A stretch of 37,660 nucleotides of DNA, from assembly GCA_943323545.2 (NCBI GenBank), contig CALPIE020000009.1:1-37660 (forward strand), in the 5' to 3' direction. The DNA is from Bifidobacterium breve. Lineage in GTDB: Bacteria > Bacteroidota > Bacteroidia > Flavobacteriales > Flavobacteriaceae. Below, piece after piece: positions 7,877 through 16,951 of the stretch. The notes beneath the pieces are model-generated. The model made no database searches, was not told where the DNA came from, and saw only the letters and a program-made list of their open reading frames with translations. The translations under genes were made by a program, and so were the position numbers. How positions within the stretch are numbered: position 1 is the first letter of the stretch; every line of letters begins with the position of its first letter.

Positions 7877-7898
7877 TTAGCTGCAAATTTTATTGCAT

Positions 7899-7906
7899 CA
7901 AAAGTA
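7899..7906 (-). promoter_or_regulatory. -7 box TACTTTTG for bioB
   Basis: Read on the minus strand, bases 7906-7899 are TACTTTTG, matching TAnnTTTG. The bioB ATG at 7876 lies 22 bases downstream, giving a short leader. Confidence 0.6.
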
Positions 7907-7949
7907 GTTAATTAGTTTTAAGAAACAAAACTAGAAAATGTTGAAGGAA

Positions 7950-8390
7950 TTAACTGTCTTCTTTGGTTTTACCTTGCCAATACTGCATACTAATAAAAAC
8001 AACAATAATAGCCGAAGCAATTCCTTCAAATAATAACCCGAAAATATATTCTGTTACCGTTGGCTTTCCTCCAAATAAAAATCCTTCTGAAAGGTTATTT
8101 AAATAAGATTGACCACCTTTATAGTAAATGTACAAAACCAATCCAATAATGCTCATCAAAACACCTGAAGTTGCGGTTAAAACTGTTGAAATAAGATTGT
8201 TTACATAACCAAATTCTCCACTTTTAAAATTTGATTTTAACATACGGTATATCCCAAAATAAAGAATAAATATATTGAAAACGCGTAAGTAATGAATGTT
8301 TGATAATCCTAGTAATTCCATTAGAAAAAAATAAGCTGCTAAACCAACAAATATTATAAATCCATTAACAAACTCTTTAGATAATTTCAT
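7950..8390 (-). CDS. Small four-helix membrane protein (DUF4199-like)
   Basis: The 146-residue product has four predicted membrane segments, at about residues 9-28, 34-52, 67-91 and 112-136. The loop between helices 3 and 4 is glycine-rich and polar. The pattern, with a small LLGLSN loop after helix 1 and a soluble stretch after helix 3, resembles the DUF4199 family of Bacteroidota. That match is from general appearance only. No enzymatic motif is visible. It has its own -7 box at 8432-8439 and stands apart from bioB and ribF. Confidence 0.75.
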   Translation of the reverse strand: MKLSKEFVNGFIIFVGLAAYFFLMELLGLSNIHYLRVFNIFILYFGIYRMLKSNFKSGEFGYVNNLISTVLTATSGVLMSIIGLVLYIYYKGGQSYLNNLSEGFLFGGKPTVTEYIFGLLFEGIASAIIVVFISMQYWQGKTKEDS

Positions 8391-8431
8391 AATGCTAATT
8401 TATTAGTTAATAATATAGAAATAAACACTAT

Positions 8432-8439
8432 CAAATGTA
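8432..8439 (-). promoter_or_regulatory. -7 box TACATTTG for the small membrane protein
   Basis: On the minus strand, 8439-8432 reads TACATTTG. The ATG at 8390 is about 41 bases downstream. Confidence 0.5.
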
Positions 8440-8496
8440 TAAAAAATTACGGATTTCTTTTAATAATTTGTTTTTAATTTATTAAAAAGCAGTAGT

Positions 8497-9429
8497 TTAT
8501 TTCATAGAAGCAATAAAAACATTTGTGCTTATTTGATCTTTGATTAATTGTTGTTTTAATTCTTCAAGCGAATTAAATTTTATTTCTTCTCTAAAATAAT
8601 GGAGAATTGAGATTTCAATATTTTGAGAATATATATCTTTATTAAAATTTAAAAAATGAACTTCAATTGTCTGGTTATTACCATTCACAGTTGGTCGATT
8701 TCCTATATTCATCATTCCATAAACTAATTGATTGTCTATAAAAGAAGAAACTATGTAAACACCATTTTTTGGAATTAATTTATAGTCTTCTTCAATTTCA
8801 ATGTTAGCAGTCGGGAAGCCTATTGTTCCTCCAAGCTGATTGCCCATGACCACTTTACCTGTTAAACTATAATTGTATCCTAAGTAATTGTTTGCAATTT
8901 CTATTTCTCCATTTAACAAAGCATTTCTTATCTTGGTAGAACTTACAGCAATATCATTGATTTCTTCGACAGAAATTTGCTCTATTTCGAAATTATATTT
9001 CAATCCAAATTGAATTAAATCAGCAATATCAGCTGATCGATTTTTTCCAAAACGATGATCATATCCAATAATGATTTTAGTAATGTTTAGTTGGTCAACT
9101 ACAATTTTTTTAATAAAATCTTCTGCAGAGAGTTGAGAAAATTCTTGATTAAATGGATGTATAATTAAATTATCAATCCCAAGTTGTTCAAACAGTTTTT
9201 CTTTTTCTTCTAAGGTGTTGAGCAACTTTATAGTGTTTTCATGCTGAAGCACCATTCTTGGATGCGGGAAAAAAGTTAACACTATACTTTTAAGATTGGC
9301 TTCTTTAGCCCTGGCAACTAGTTTGTCTAAAATTTTTTTATGCCCTAAGTGTACCCCATCAAATGTGCCAATTGTTAATATTGTACTTTCTTGAATTATA
9401 AAAGATTTAATGGAATTATAGGTCTTCAA
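8497..9429 (-). CDS. ribF: Bifunctional riboflavin kinase / FAD synthetase
   Basis: RibF phosphorylates riboflavin to FMN and adenylates it to FAD. The N-terminal nucleotidyltransferase domain has TIGTFDGVHLGHKKIL at residues 19-34 and IIGYDHRFGKNRSAD further on. The C-terminal flavokinase domain has GGTIGFPTANIE and NGVYIVSSF, with MMNIGNRPTV following. With the start proposed here the product is 310 residues, normal for the family. I place the start at the TTG at 9429, giving an N-terminus MKTYNSIKSF. The more distal in-frame TTG at 9450 is the end of the promoter -7 box and would lie upstream of the transcript. Confidence 0.93.
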   Translation of the reverse strand: MKTYNSIKSFIIQESTILTIGTFDGVHLGHKKILDKLVARAKEANLKSIVLTFFPHPRMVLQHENTIKLLNTLEEKEKLFEQLGIDNLIIHPFNQEFSQLSAEDFIKKIVVDQLNITKIIIGYDHRFGKNRSADIADLIQFGLKYNFEIEQISVEEINDIAVSSTKIRNALLNGEIEIANNYLGYNYSLTGKVVMGNQLGGTIGFPTANIEIEEDYKLIPKNGVYIVSSFIDNQLVYGMMNIGNRPTVNGNNQTIEVHFLNFNKDIYSQNIEISILHYFREEIKFNSLEELKQQLIKDQISTNVFIASMK

Positions 9430-9447
9430 AATATAAACTAATTTGTA

Positions 9448-9455
9448 CAAAAATA
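9448..9455 (-). promoter_or_regulatory. -7 box TATTTTTG for ribF
   Basis: On the minus strand, 9455-9448 reads TATTTTTG, an excellent TAnnTTTG match. Transcription would start near 9443, leaving about 13 bases before the proposed TTG start at 9429. Confidence 0.65.
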
Positions 9456-9537
9456 AGTTAATTTTTTATTACTGTATTTAAAAAGTTAAAAACGGATAAT
9501 AATTGTCCTAATTTTTAGGAGTTATAAATAATATTAC

Positions 9538-9545
9538 TATTTTTG
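9538..9545 (+). promoter_or_regulatory. -7 box TATTTTTG for the secreted metalloprotease
   Basis: TATTTTTG lies 24 bases before the ATG at 9570. It is the divergent counterpart of the ribF promoter. Confidence 0.6.
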
Positions 9546-9569
9546 GTTCATTAAATAAAATCAGCCAAA

Positions 9570-12500
9570 ATGAAAAAAAATTTACTACTGCTTACATTAA
9601 TTTTATTTACAACTTTAAGCTTTTGCCAAACGGGAAAATATTGGACTTTAAACGTTGAAAGAATAGAAAACATAAGAAAAGACAAAGGAGTTGCAAGACT
9701 ATCATTCCCAAAAGAATTTAAATTATTTAAACTAAATACTGAGGCATTAAGAAACGATTTGTTTACTGTTGTTGAAAATAAATCCAACCATTCTACAATA
9801 ATAGCACTTCCAAATGCCGATGGTAACTTGGAAGAATTTGAAGTATTTGAAGCGTCTAATTTCGAATCTGATTTACAAGTACAATTCCCAGAAATTAGAG
9901 CTTTTTCTGGTAAAGGTATTACTGATAAATACGCCACATTAAAATTAAGTATTTCGCCACAAGGAATACAAACGATGATATTCAGAAGCGATAAAGTAAG
10001 TGAGTTTATTGAACCTTACTCTCAAGATCATACAATTTATGCCGTTTTTAAATCGCAAAGAAATAAAGGAGCATTAGCTTGGACGTGTTCTACAGAAGAC
10101 CAAAAACTAGTGTTAGATATTACTTCAAAAACATCTAATCTCACTACGCTTTCTGATACAGGACAATTAAAAGTAATGCGACTAGCTCAGTCTTGTACTG
10201 CAGAATATGCTAATTATTTCGGTGCTACAAGTGCTGCTCAAGTTGGCTTAGTCTTAGCCGCATTTAATGCAACATTAACTCGTTGTAATGGTATTTATGA
10301 AAAAGATTTAGCGTTACATCTTAATTTAGTTGCAAGTTCAACTAATGTTATTTATTATGCTCCTGCAACTGATCCCTACACAACATTAGCCAATTGGAAT
10401 ACACAATTGCAGATTGCGCTAAACACTACTTTAACTGGTGTTGGAACAACATTGGCGACTAATAATGCAGCTTATGATATTGGCCATCTATTTGGATCAA
10501 CTGGTGGCGGAGGAAGTGCTGGTTGTATTGGTTGTGTTTGTGTTAACGGAATAGCTGCGGGTACAGGAGCAACTAAAGGAAGGGGCATTACTTCTCCTAG
10601 CGACGGAATTCCTCAAGGTGATAATTTTGATATCGATTATGTAGTTCATGAAATAGGACATCAATTAGGTGGAACTCATACCTTTTCCCATAATAATGAA
10701 GGTTCTGGCACAAATAAAGAAGTAGGTTCTGGTATAACAATTATGGGTTATGCTGGTATTACAGGTCAAGATGTAGCACCTCATTCTATTGATATTTATC
10801 ACGAAACATCGATTGCGCAAATTCAAGCTAATTTAGCGACCAAAACATGTCCAGTTACTACTGTCATTACAGCAAATAATGCTACACCTGTTGTAGCTGC
10901 TTTTGCCAATTATACCATCCCAAAAAGTACGCCATTTGTGCTTACTGGTTCTGCTACAGACGCTAATCCTGGTGATGCCCTTACCTATTGTTGGGAACAA
11001 AATGATGATGGAGGCTCTTCAACCGGTGCTGCTAGTAGTGCTGGTATTTCTAAAACTGTTGGCCCAAATTTTATTTCTTGGTTACCAACAGCTTCCCCGT
11101 CAAGATATTTTCCAAGAATTGAGTCTATAATAGCTAATTCAGCCATTACAAATCAAGTTGGTGGAGATGCTGGAATGTTATCTGAAGCATTAAGTGCGGT
11201 TTCGAGAGTATTAAATTTCAGATTAACCGTAAGAGATAACGCTCCATATAGTTCTACTGCTCCAATAAAAGTGGGGCAAACTGCTTTTACAGATACTGCG
11301 GTAACTGTTAATGCCGCTGCAGGACCATTTGTTGTAAACACACCAAACACAAGTGTTTCTTGGGTAGCAGGAAGCAATCAAAGTGTAACTTGGGATGTGG
11401 CTGGGACAGATGGAAATGGCGTTAATTCTCCTTTTGTTGATGTCTTTTTATCTACTGATGGTGGATTTACTTATCCTATTCAATTAGCAAATAAAGTTCC
11501 TAATAGTGGTAGCACAACTATCACAGTCCCAAATAATATTGGAACAACAAATAGAATTATGGTTAAAGGATATCAACATATCTTTTTTGATATTTCTAAT
11601 ACTAATTTTACTATAACTGCTGCACCATCTACATTTGCTGTTACCCAATCTAGTGTACAAAGTATATTAGGATGCACCTTAACATCTGCTGTATTTACAT
11701 TTAATTATAGTGCATTGTCTGGTTTCTCTGGTACAACAACTTATAGTGCGTCTGGCACGCCTCCTGGTTCAACAATAGTGTTTAGTCCCGCTTCTAGTTC
11801 TACTAATGGAACTGTTACGTTTACTTTAAACAATCTTGCAACAGCTACCGCAGGGAATTATAATATTTTAGTAAATGCAACGTCTGGAGGTACAGTAAAA
11901 ACAGTTCCATTTTATTTATTTTTAGGATTGTCTAATGTAACTTTATCAAGTCCAACTAACGCTGCTACAGCACAAAACACTTCGTTACCTTTAAGTTGGT
12001 CTGCCAATCCAAATGCAACTTCTTTTACTGTAGAGGTATCTCTTAATGCTAGTTTTACACCTTTATTTACTACTGCAAATGTAACTTCAAATGCATATAC
12101 CCTAAGCGGATTAGCACAATCTACAACTTATTATTGGAGGGTAAAACCTAATAACGCTAGTTGTACTGGTAATTTTGGAAGCCCTTTTTCATTTACAACT
12201 GGTTCAATTACTTGCAATACATTTGATTCACCAAATATTCCTGTTATAATACCTGCAACTGGTACTCCTACAGTAACTTCTACTTTAAATATACCTTCAG
12301 GAGCAACTATATCTGATATAAATGTAACTGTTGATATTACCCATACTTGGATAAATGATTTAACACTAAGATTAACAAGTCCAACAGGTACCATAATAAC
12401 ATTAGTTGCTAATCCTTGTAATCCTAATGCTAGTGTAAATAACATATCTGCTACATTTGATGATGCTGGGACTGCATTTACTTGCGGTGATTTCCCTGGA

Positions 12501-12920
12501 ATTACTGGAACAGTATTGCCAAATCAAGCTTTGTCGGCTTTTAATGGTCAAAGCTCTACTGGAACATGGACATTGACTGTAATCGATGGATTTAATGTGG
12601 ATGGGGGTTCCTTAAATAATTGGAGTTTAAATATCTGCTCTCTTGCACCATTAAATCTCGATGAAAATGAATTTCAAGATTTTGCAGTTTATCCAAATCC
12701 TAACAATGGTAATTTTAATATTCAATTTAATTCTACATCAGGTAACGAAATTTTAATTAATGCATATGATATTAGAGGAAGACAAGTATTCAATAAAACC
12801 TATTTAAATTCAGGCTTATTTGATCAAAATATTCAATTAGACAATGTACAAGCAGGAGTCTATCTTATATCTGTTCAAGAAGGAGACAAAAAAGTAATTA
12901 AGAAAATAATTGTTCAATAA
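9570..12920 (+). CDS. Secreted reprolysin-like zinc metalloprotease with P-domain and T9SS sorting domain
   Basis: The 1116-residue protein begins with a signal peptide (residues 1-20, ending SFCQ). A prodomain-like region follows, then an M12B/metzincin catalytic domain. Its zinc site is HEIGHQLGGTH with H360, E361, H364 and H370, and the Met-turn is ITIMGYAG with M392. Downstream are Ig-like/FN3-like modules (about 440-880, including SLPLSWSANPNATSF), then a proprotein-convertase-type P-domain (about 888-1024, with WINDLTLRLTSPTG and STGTWTLTVIDG). The last about 80 residues form a type IX sorting domain (FAVYPNPNNGNFN, then AGVYLISV and KKIIVQ). It should cross the outer membrane by T9SS and act outside or on the surface. 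Substrates are unknown. Confidence 0.94.
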   Translation: MKKNLLLLTLILFTTLSFCQTGKYWTLNVERIENIRKDKGVARLSFPKEFKLFKLNTEALRNDLFTVVENKSNHSTIIALPNADGNLEEFEVFEASNFESDLQVQFPEIRAFSGKGITDKYATLKLSISPQGIQTMIFRSDKVSEFIEPYSQDHTIYAVFKSQRNKGALAWTCSTEDQKLVLDITSKTSNLTTLSDTGQLKVMRLAQSCTAEYANYFGATSAAQVGLVLAAFNATLTRCNGIYEKDLALHLNLVASSTNVIYYAPATDPYTTLANWNTQLQIALNTTLTGVGTTLATNNAAYDIGHLFGSTGGGGSAGCIGCVCVNGIAAGTGATKGRGITSPSDGIPQGDNFDIDYVVHEIGHQLGGTHTFSHNNEGSGTNKEVGSGITIMGYAGITGQDVAPHSIDIYHETSIAQIQANLATKTCPVTTVITANNATPVVAAFANYTIPKSTPFVLTGSATDANPGDALTYCWEQNDDGGSSTGAASSAGISKTVGPNFISWLPTASPSRYFPRIESIIANSAITNQVGGDAGMLSEALSAVSRVLNFRLTVRDNAPYSSTAPIKVGQTAFTDTAVTVNAAAGPFVVNTPNTSVSWVAGSNQSVTWDVAGTDGNGVNSPFVDVFLSTDGGFTYPIQLANKVPNSGSTTITVPNNIGTTNRIMVKGYQHIFFDISNTNFTITAAPSTFAVTQSSVQSILGCTLTSAVFTFNYSALSGFSGTTTYSASGTPPGSTIVFSPASSSTNGTVTFTLNNLATATAGNYNILVNATSGGTVKTVPFYLFLGLSNVTLSSPTNAATAQNTSLPLSWSANPNATSFTVEVSLNASFTPLFTTANVTSNAYTLSGLAQSTTYYWRVKPNNASCTGNFGSPFSFTTGSITCNTFDSPNIPVIIPATGTPTVTSTLNIPSGATISDINVTVDITHTWINDLTLRLTSPTGTIITLVANPCNPNASVNNISATFDDAGTAFTCGDFPGITGTVLPNQALSAFNGQSSTGTWTLTVIDGFNVDGGSLNNWSLNICSLAPLNLDENEFQDFAVYPNPNNGNFNIQFNSTSGNEILINAYDIRGRQVFNKTYLNSGLFDQNIQLDNVQAGVYLISVQEGDKKVIKKIIVQ

Positions 12921-12942
12921 TCTTTTAATTACTCATAAAGAA

Positions 12943-12968
12943 AAGGGAAACAATGTTTCCCTTTTTTT
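12943..12968. terminator. Bidirectional terminator between the metalloprotease gene and pth
   Basis: AAGGGAAAC (12943-12951) pairs perfectly with GTTTCCCTT (12955-12963) around a three-base loop. A T-run follows on the plus strand (to 12968) and an A-run precedes it, so it can serve both convergent genes. It overlaps the last bases of pth. Confidence 0.85.
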
Positions 12969-13587
12969 ATTTCCCATTAAATATATTCATAGTGTTTTGT
13001 ATACCAGCCAATGCAAAAGAGTTAATAATTTCTGACGCTAATTCTAACCTTTCAGGAAGTTTAACGTTTTCCTCTTCATTCCATTCGCCAAGCACATATT
13101 CAACTTGTTTTCCTTTTTTGAACTCATCGCTGATGCCAAATCGAAATCGAGGATAGTCAACTGAATTTAAAACTAATTGAATGTTTTTTAATCCGTTATG
13201 TCCACCATCACTCCCTTTTGATTTTATTCTGATTGTTCCAAATGATAAATTCAAATCATCTGTAATGATAAGCACATTTTCTTTTTCAATATTTTCTTTT
13301 TCCATCCAATATTTAACCGATTTTCCACTAAGATTCATAAAGGTATTTGGTTTTAAAAATAGTAATGTTCTTCCTTTAATTTTATACTCGGCAACATCGC
13401 CTAACTTGGCTGTTTGAAAAGACAATCCTTCTTTTTTGATAAAAAAATCTACAATTTTAAAACCTATATTGTGTCTTGTGTTAACGTAATCTGCACCAAT
13501 ATTTCCTAAACCAACGATTAAAAATTTCTTCATTGGATCAATTTTTTCTGTGTTTTTATTATTAAATATTCTCGTAAACCAATTCAT
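12967..13587 (-). CDS. pth: Peptidyl-tRNA hydrolase
   Basis: Pth releases peptides from peptidyl-tRNA that drops off ribosomes. The protein carries FLIVGLGNIGADYVNTRHNIGF in two overlapping family signatures, with the catalytic His in TRHNIG (H39). KPNTFMNLSGKSV and DDLNLSFGTIRIKSKGSDGGHNGLK follow. The ATG at 13587 gives 206 residues with an 18-residue N-terminal extension before a second methionine (ATG at 13533) that is closer to the usual start. Either start is possible. I keep the longer one because TACATTTA, close to the -7 consensus, sits just upstream. Confidence 0.95.
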   Translation of the reverse strand: MNWFTRIFNNKNTEKIDPMKKFLIVGLGNIGADYVNTRHNIGFKIVDFFIKKEGLSFQTAKLGDVAEYKIKGRTLLFLKPNTFMNLSGKSVKYWMEKENIEKENVLIITDDLNLSFGTIRIKSKGSDGGHNGLKNIQLVLNSVDYPRFRFGISDEFKKGKQVEYVLGEWNEEENVKLPERLELASEIINSFALAGIQNTMNIFNGK

Positions 13588-13667
13588 TTTGTAAATGTAA
13601 TCTAATTTAAAAATTTTTAAAAAGAAATTTTCATGTTATCTAAAATCTAATATGTCTTTAAAATAAT

Positions 13668-13693
13668 AAAGGCGAAACTTTCGTATCGCCTTT
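13668..13693 (-). terminator. Terminator hairpin downstream of ssb
   Basis: AAAGGCGA (13668-13675) pairs with TCGCCTTT (13686-13693) around a ten-base loop. On the minus strand it is followed by a T-rich tract (TTTATTATTTT). It lies 21 bases after the ssb stop. Confidence 0.72.
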
Positions 13694-13714
13694 ATCTATA
13701 GCATATATAAAATA

Positions 13715-14038
13715 TTATTTACCCAATAATAGCAGTTCACTCGCAACTACTTCTGTCACATAACGTTTTTCTCCGTTTTTATCATCATAACTTCTATGCG
13801 TTAGTTTTCCTTCAATAGCAATCTCTTTCCCTTTGGTAACATACTTCTCGATAATCTCTGCTGTTTTTCCCCAGGCAGAAATACGATGCCATTCTGTTTG
13901 TTCAACTTTTTCCCCCTTGTCATTGTAATACACTTCGTTGGTAGCAAGTGTAATATTAGCAACTTTTTTACCTCCTTCAAGATTTTTGATTTCAGGTTCT
14001 TGTCCTACGTGTCCGATTAATTGTACCTTGTTTCTCAT
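13715..14038 (-). CDS. ssb: Short single-stranded DNA-binding protein
   Basis: The 107-residue product is one OB-fold SSB: MRNKVQLIGHVGQEPEIKNL, then ITLATNEVYYN, EWHRISAWGKTAEIIEKYVTKG and IEGKLTHRSYDDKNGEKRYV. It would bind single-stranded DNA in replication, repair or recombination. It ends VVASELLLLGK, right after the OB fold. There is no disordered linker and no acidic DDIPF-type tip, the part that recruits partner proteins in canonical SSB. It may be an auxiliary SSB, with a longer one elsewhere in the genome. Its promoter was not clearly identified. Confidence 0.9.
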   Translation of the reverse strand: MRNKVQLIGHVGQEPEIKNLEGGKKVANITLATNEVYYNDKGEKVEQTEWHRISAWGKTAEIIEKYVTKGKEIAIEGKLTHRSYDDKNGEKRYVTEVVASELLLLGK

Positions 14039-14163
14039 GGCGTTTAAAATTTAAATAATTAATAAAGTGTTTTCGTCTTATTTCGACAATGCAAAGTTGT
14101 AGCAATCAACAAATTTTATTCGGTAATTAAGCATTTAATTTCGGTTGTAATTATTTGTAACCG

Positions 14164-14191
14164 TTTGTAAATGGAAATTTTATTATATTTG
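14164..14191 (+). promoter_or_regulatory. Promoter TTTG-N16-TATATTTG for the zinc-finger/M28 operon
   Basis: A -33 TTTG at 14164-14167 and a -7 TATATTTG at 14184-14191 are 16 bases apart, one base under the typical 17-23. The first ATG is at 14214. Confidence 0.55.
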
Positions 14192-14213
14192 ATTGATTTT
14201 AAAACTATAAGCC

Positions 14214-14564
14214 ATGATAAAAAACTGTTTAGAATGTAACGAAAAAATTGTCGGTCGTGAAGACAAAAAATTCTGTAGTGACGGTTGTCGCAATTCCTAC
14301 AACAACAAAATAAACAAAGACAGCACGAATTACATGCGTAATATTAATAACAAGTTGCGCAAAAATTACCGCATTTTAAATGAATTGAATGTGGATGGAA
14401 AATCAAAAGTTTCTAGATCTAAACTATCAAGCAAAGGTTTCCATTTTGATTATTTTACTACAATTTTAAATACCAAATCGGGAAATACCTATTACTTTGT
14501 ATACGACCAAGGGTATATGATTTTGGAAAACGAGTATTATATGTTGGTTAAAAAAGATATATAA
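14214..14564 (+). CDS. Hypothetical protein with N-terminal four-Cys zinc finger
   Basis: This 116-residue protein has an N-terminal cluster CLEC (C5, C8) and CSDGC (C21, C25), likely a zinc-binding treble-clef-like knuckle. A basic helical stretch (about residues 26-60, NNKLRKNYRIL) and a soluble C-terminal part ending with aromatic residues (YYFVYDQGYMILENEYYML) follow. I do not recognise a named family. A basic segment after a zinc knuckle would suit nucleic-acid binding, but that is inference. It begins a tight operon: the next gene starts two bases after its stop. Confidence 0.83.
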   Translation: MIKNCLECNEKIVGREDKKFCSDGCRNSYNNKINKDSTNYMRNINNKLRKNYRILNELNVDGKSKVSRSKLSSKGFHFDYFTTILNTKSGNTYYFVYDQGYMILENEYYMLVKKDI

Positions 14565-14566
14565 AA

Positions 14567-16951
14567 ATGAAAAAAAATGCTTCTTCGCTATTTTCGATGT
14601 TGCTTCTTGCCACTATAGTGTACATCGTTTTTTATTTCATGATGCCACAAAGTTATGATAAAATTGAAGCGCCTCTTTCTGAATTTTCAACCCAACGAGC
14701 ACTTAAAAAAGTAAAAGAAATATCGGCAAAACCACATTTTGTAGGTTCAAAAAATCACGAAACTGTTGCCAACTATTTACAAAACGAATTGCATAAAATA
14801 GGATTGGAAACTGCTGTACAAGAGGGATTTACGATGACCGAAAAAGGAACTTTAGTTTATTCGAAAAATATTTTAGCAAAAATAAACGGCACTAAAAACA
14901 CTAAATCATTACTGCTTCTATCTCATTATGACAGCGCGCCTCATTCGTTTTCAAACGGCGCTAGTGACGATGCAAGTGGCGTTGCGACAATTTTAGAAAG
15001 TGTTCGAGCTTTCTTATATGCCAAAACAAAACACAAAAATGATATTATTATTTTATTTTCTGATGCTGAAGAATTGGGTTTAAACGGAGCTGCACTTTTT
15101 GTAACGCAACACAAATGGGCATCAAAAATTGGTTTGGTTTTAAATTTAGAAGCCCGCGGCTCGTCTGGCCCAAGTTGCATGTTGATGGAAACCAACAAAG
15201 GAAACGCCAAAATGGTAGCCGAATTTAGTAAAGGCAATGTGTCATATCCTGTGTCAAATTCGCTAATGTATAGTATTTATAAAATGCTCCCCAACGATAC
15301 CGATTTGACTGTGTTTCGAGAAAAAGGAAAAATTCAAGGATTTAATTTTGCCTTTATCGACAGTCATTTCAATTACCACACAGCGAACGATACATTTGAA
15401 AATTTGAATCCGAATACATTGGCACATCAAGGCTCTTATATCATGCCTCTGCTTACTTATTTTTCTAATTCCGATTTGTCAAACTTAAATTCAACCAACG
15501 ATAAAATTTATTTTAATGTTCCTTTCGGATTTGTAAATTATCCTTTTAGTTGGATTTTACCCATGTTGCTAATCGCATTTGGATTGCTGTTGCTTTTTGT
15601 TTTTATTGGACTAGGAAAGCAACTTTTGCGCATGGATGAAATCATTAAAGGATTTTTTCCTTTATTCGGAGCGCTACTTATTGCTGGTTTAGTAACGTAT
15701 ATCGGTTGGCGAATAGTGTTGGCTTTTTATCCACAATATACTGACATACTTCACGGATTTACTTATAACGGTCATGATTATATTTACGGTTTTGTAAGTT
15801 TGACTTTGGCAATTTGCTTTACAATCTATCGAAAAGATGCCAAAAGAAATTCGGAAATGAATCAATTAATTGCCCCATTATTCCTCTGGATTTTAATCAA
15901 TATCGGAATTGCATTCAAACTTCAAGGAGCCGGGTTTTTTATTATTCCAGTTCTTGCTAGTTCTTTAATGTTGGGCTATTTTGTGCTCACGCAAAAATCG
16001 AATGCTTTTTTAAATGTTATTTTAGCGTTACCAACATTAATTATTTTAGCTCCGTTTATTCAATTATTTCCAATTGGTTTGGGATTGAAAATTTTGGCTG
16101 GAAGTTCGATTTTAACAGTATTGTGTTTCGTTTTGTTATTGCCTGTTTTTGGTTCTTTTGGAAAAAAGAAACTTTGGTCACTATTTTTCTTTTTAGTTGC
16201 TATCGGATTTTTTGTAAAAGCTCACCAATCATCGGAATATAACACCAAAAATGTAAAACCAAATAGTTTGGTGTATCTTTTAAATGGCGATACCAATAAA
16301 GCATATTGGACAACCTATGACACACATTTAGACCAATGGACCAAAAGCTATTTAGGGAAAAATCCAAAAGACGCCAAAGCGTTAAACACCAATAAATCTT
16401 ATAGTAAATACGGTTCTCAATATACCTTTATGGCAGATGCTCCAATTATAACTATTGCAAAGCCAACAATTGATTTTGCAACCGATTCAACTATTGGAAC
16501 AACGCGTCATTTAAAAATTGTAATTACTCCAAATCGAAATGTAAATCGCTATGATATTTTTGCCGATGAAAACTTAAAAATCAAAAACTTAAAAGCAAAC
16601 GGTGTAAAATCGATTGATTTAAAAAGCAATATTATTAATAAAAAAACCAATAAAATTTTGAGTTATTATGTTGTAGATAATGTTCCGTTAGTAATGGCGT
16701 TTTCAATTCCTTCAAATCAGAAATTTAATATGGACTTAGTAGAAAGTTCTTTCGATTTAATGACTAATCCGATATTTCACATAACAAAAAGACGCGATTG
16801 GATGATTCCGACTCCTTTTGTTACAACTGATGCGATTGTCATCAAACAAAAGATACAGCCGAGTCGGATTATTAAAAAAGTAATTCCTTATTTTAAAAGA
16901 AATACATTGCCAACAAATAGTTTGAGTATTGTAAAAGACAGTTTAAACTAA
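14567..16951 (+). CDS. Membrane-bound M28 family zinc peptidase
   Basis: The 794-residue protein has an N-terminal membrane anchor (about residues 8-25) and an M28 aminopeptidase domain. Likely di-zinc ligands and catalytic residues are H120 and D122 (LLLLSHYDSAP), D134 (GASDDASGV), E168/E169 (FSDAEELGLNG), E195 (NLEARGS) and H270 (FNYHTANDT). From about residue 320 come several membrane helices (to about 555), then a soluble C-terminal domain. This N-peptidase, C-multipass layout resembles the Fxna/endoplasmic-reticulum M28 type and probably places the catalytic domain in the periplasm. Its stop overlaps the next start (TAATG). Substrate unknown. Confidence 0.9.
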   Translation: MKKNASSLFSMLLLATIVYIVFYFMMPQSYDKIEAPLSEFSTQRALKKVKEISAKPHFVGSKNHETVANYLQNELHKIGLETAVQEGFTMTEKGTLVYSKNILAKINGTKNTKSLLLLSHYDSAPHSFSNGASDDASGVATILESVRAFLYAKTKHKNDIIILFSDAEELGLNGAALFVTQHKWASKIGLVLNLEARGSSGPSCMLMETNKGNAKMVAEFSKGNVSYPVSNSLMYSIYKMLPNDTDLTVFREKGKIQGFNFAFIDSHFNYHTANDTFENLNPNTLAHQGSYIMPLLTYFSNSDLSNLNSTNDKIYFNVPFGFVNYPFSWILPMLLIAFGLLLLFVFIGLGKQLLRMDEIIKGFFPLFGALLIAGLVTYIGWRIVLAFYPQYTDILHGFTYNGHDYIYGFVSLTLAICFTIYRKDAKRNSEMNQLIAPLFLWILINIGIAFKLQGAGFFIIPVLASSLMLGYFVLTQKSNAFLNVILALPTLIILAPFIQLFPIGLGLKILAGSSILTVLCFVLLLPVFGSFGKKKLWSLFFFLVAIGFFVKAHQSSEYNTKNVKPNSLVYLLNGDTNKAYWTTYDTHLDQWTKSYLGKNPKDAKALNTNKSYSKYGSQYTFMADAPIITIAKPTIDFATDSTIGTTRHLKIVITPNRNVNRYDIFADENLKIKNLKANGVKSIDLKSNIINKKTNKILSYYVVDNVPLVMAFSIPSNQKFNMDLVESSFDLMTNPIFHITKRRDWMIPTPFVTTDAIVIKQKIQPSRIIKKVIPYFKRNTLPTNSLSIVKDSLN

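Noticed and set aside
9551..9937. Minus-strand ORF of 128 codons at the start of the metalloprotease gene
   Set aside because: It is antisense to the signal peptide and prodomain coding region and overlaps the divergent promoter.
10903..11377. Short ORFs within the metalloprotease gene (75 codons plus, 74 codons minus)
   Set aside because: They overlap the long in-frame protease and have no own start signals or recognisable domains.
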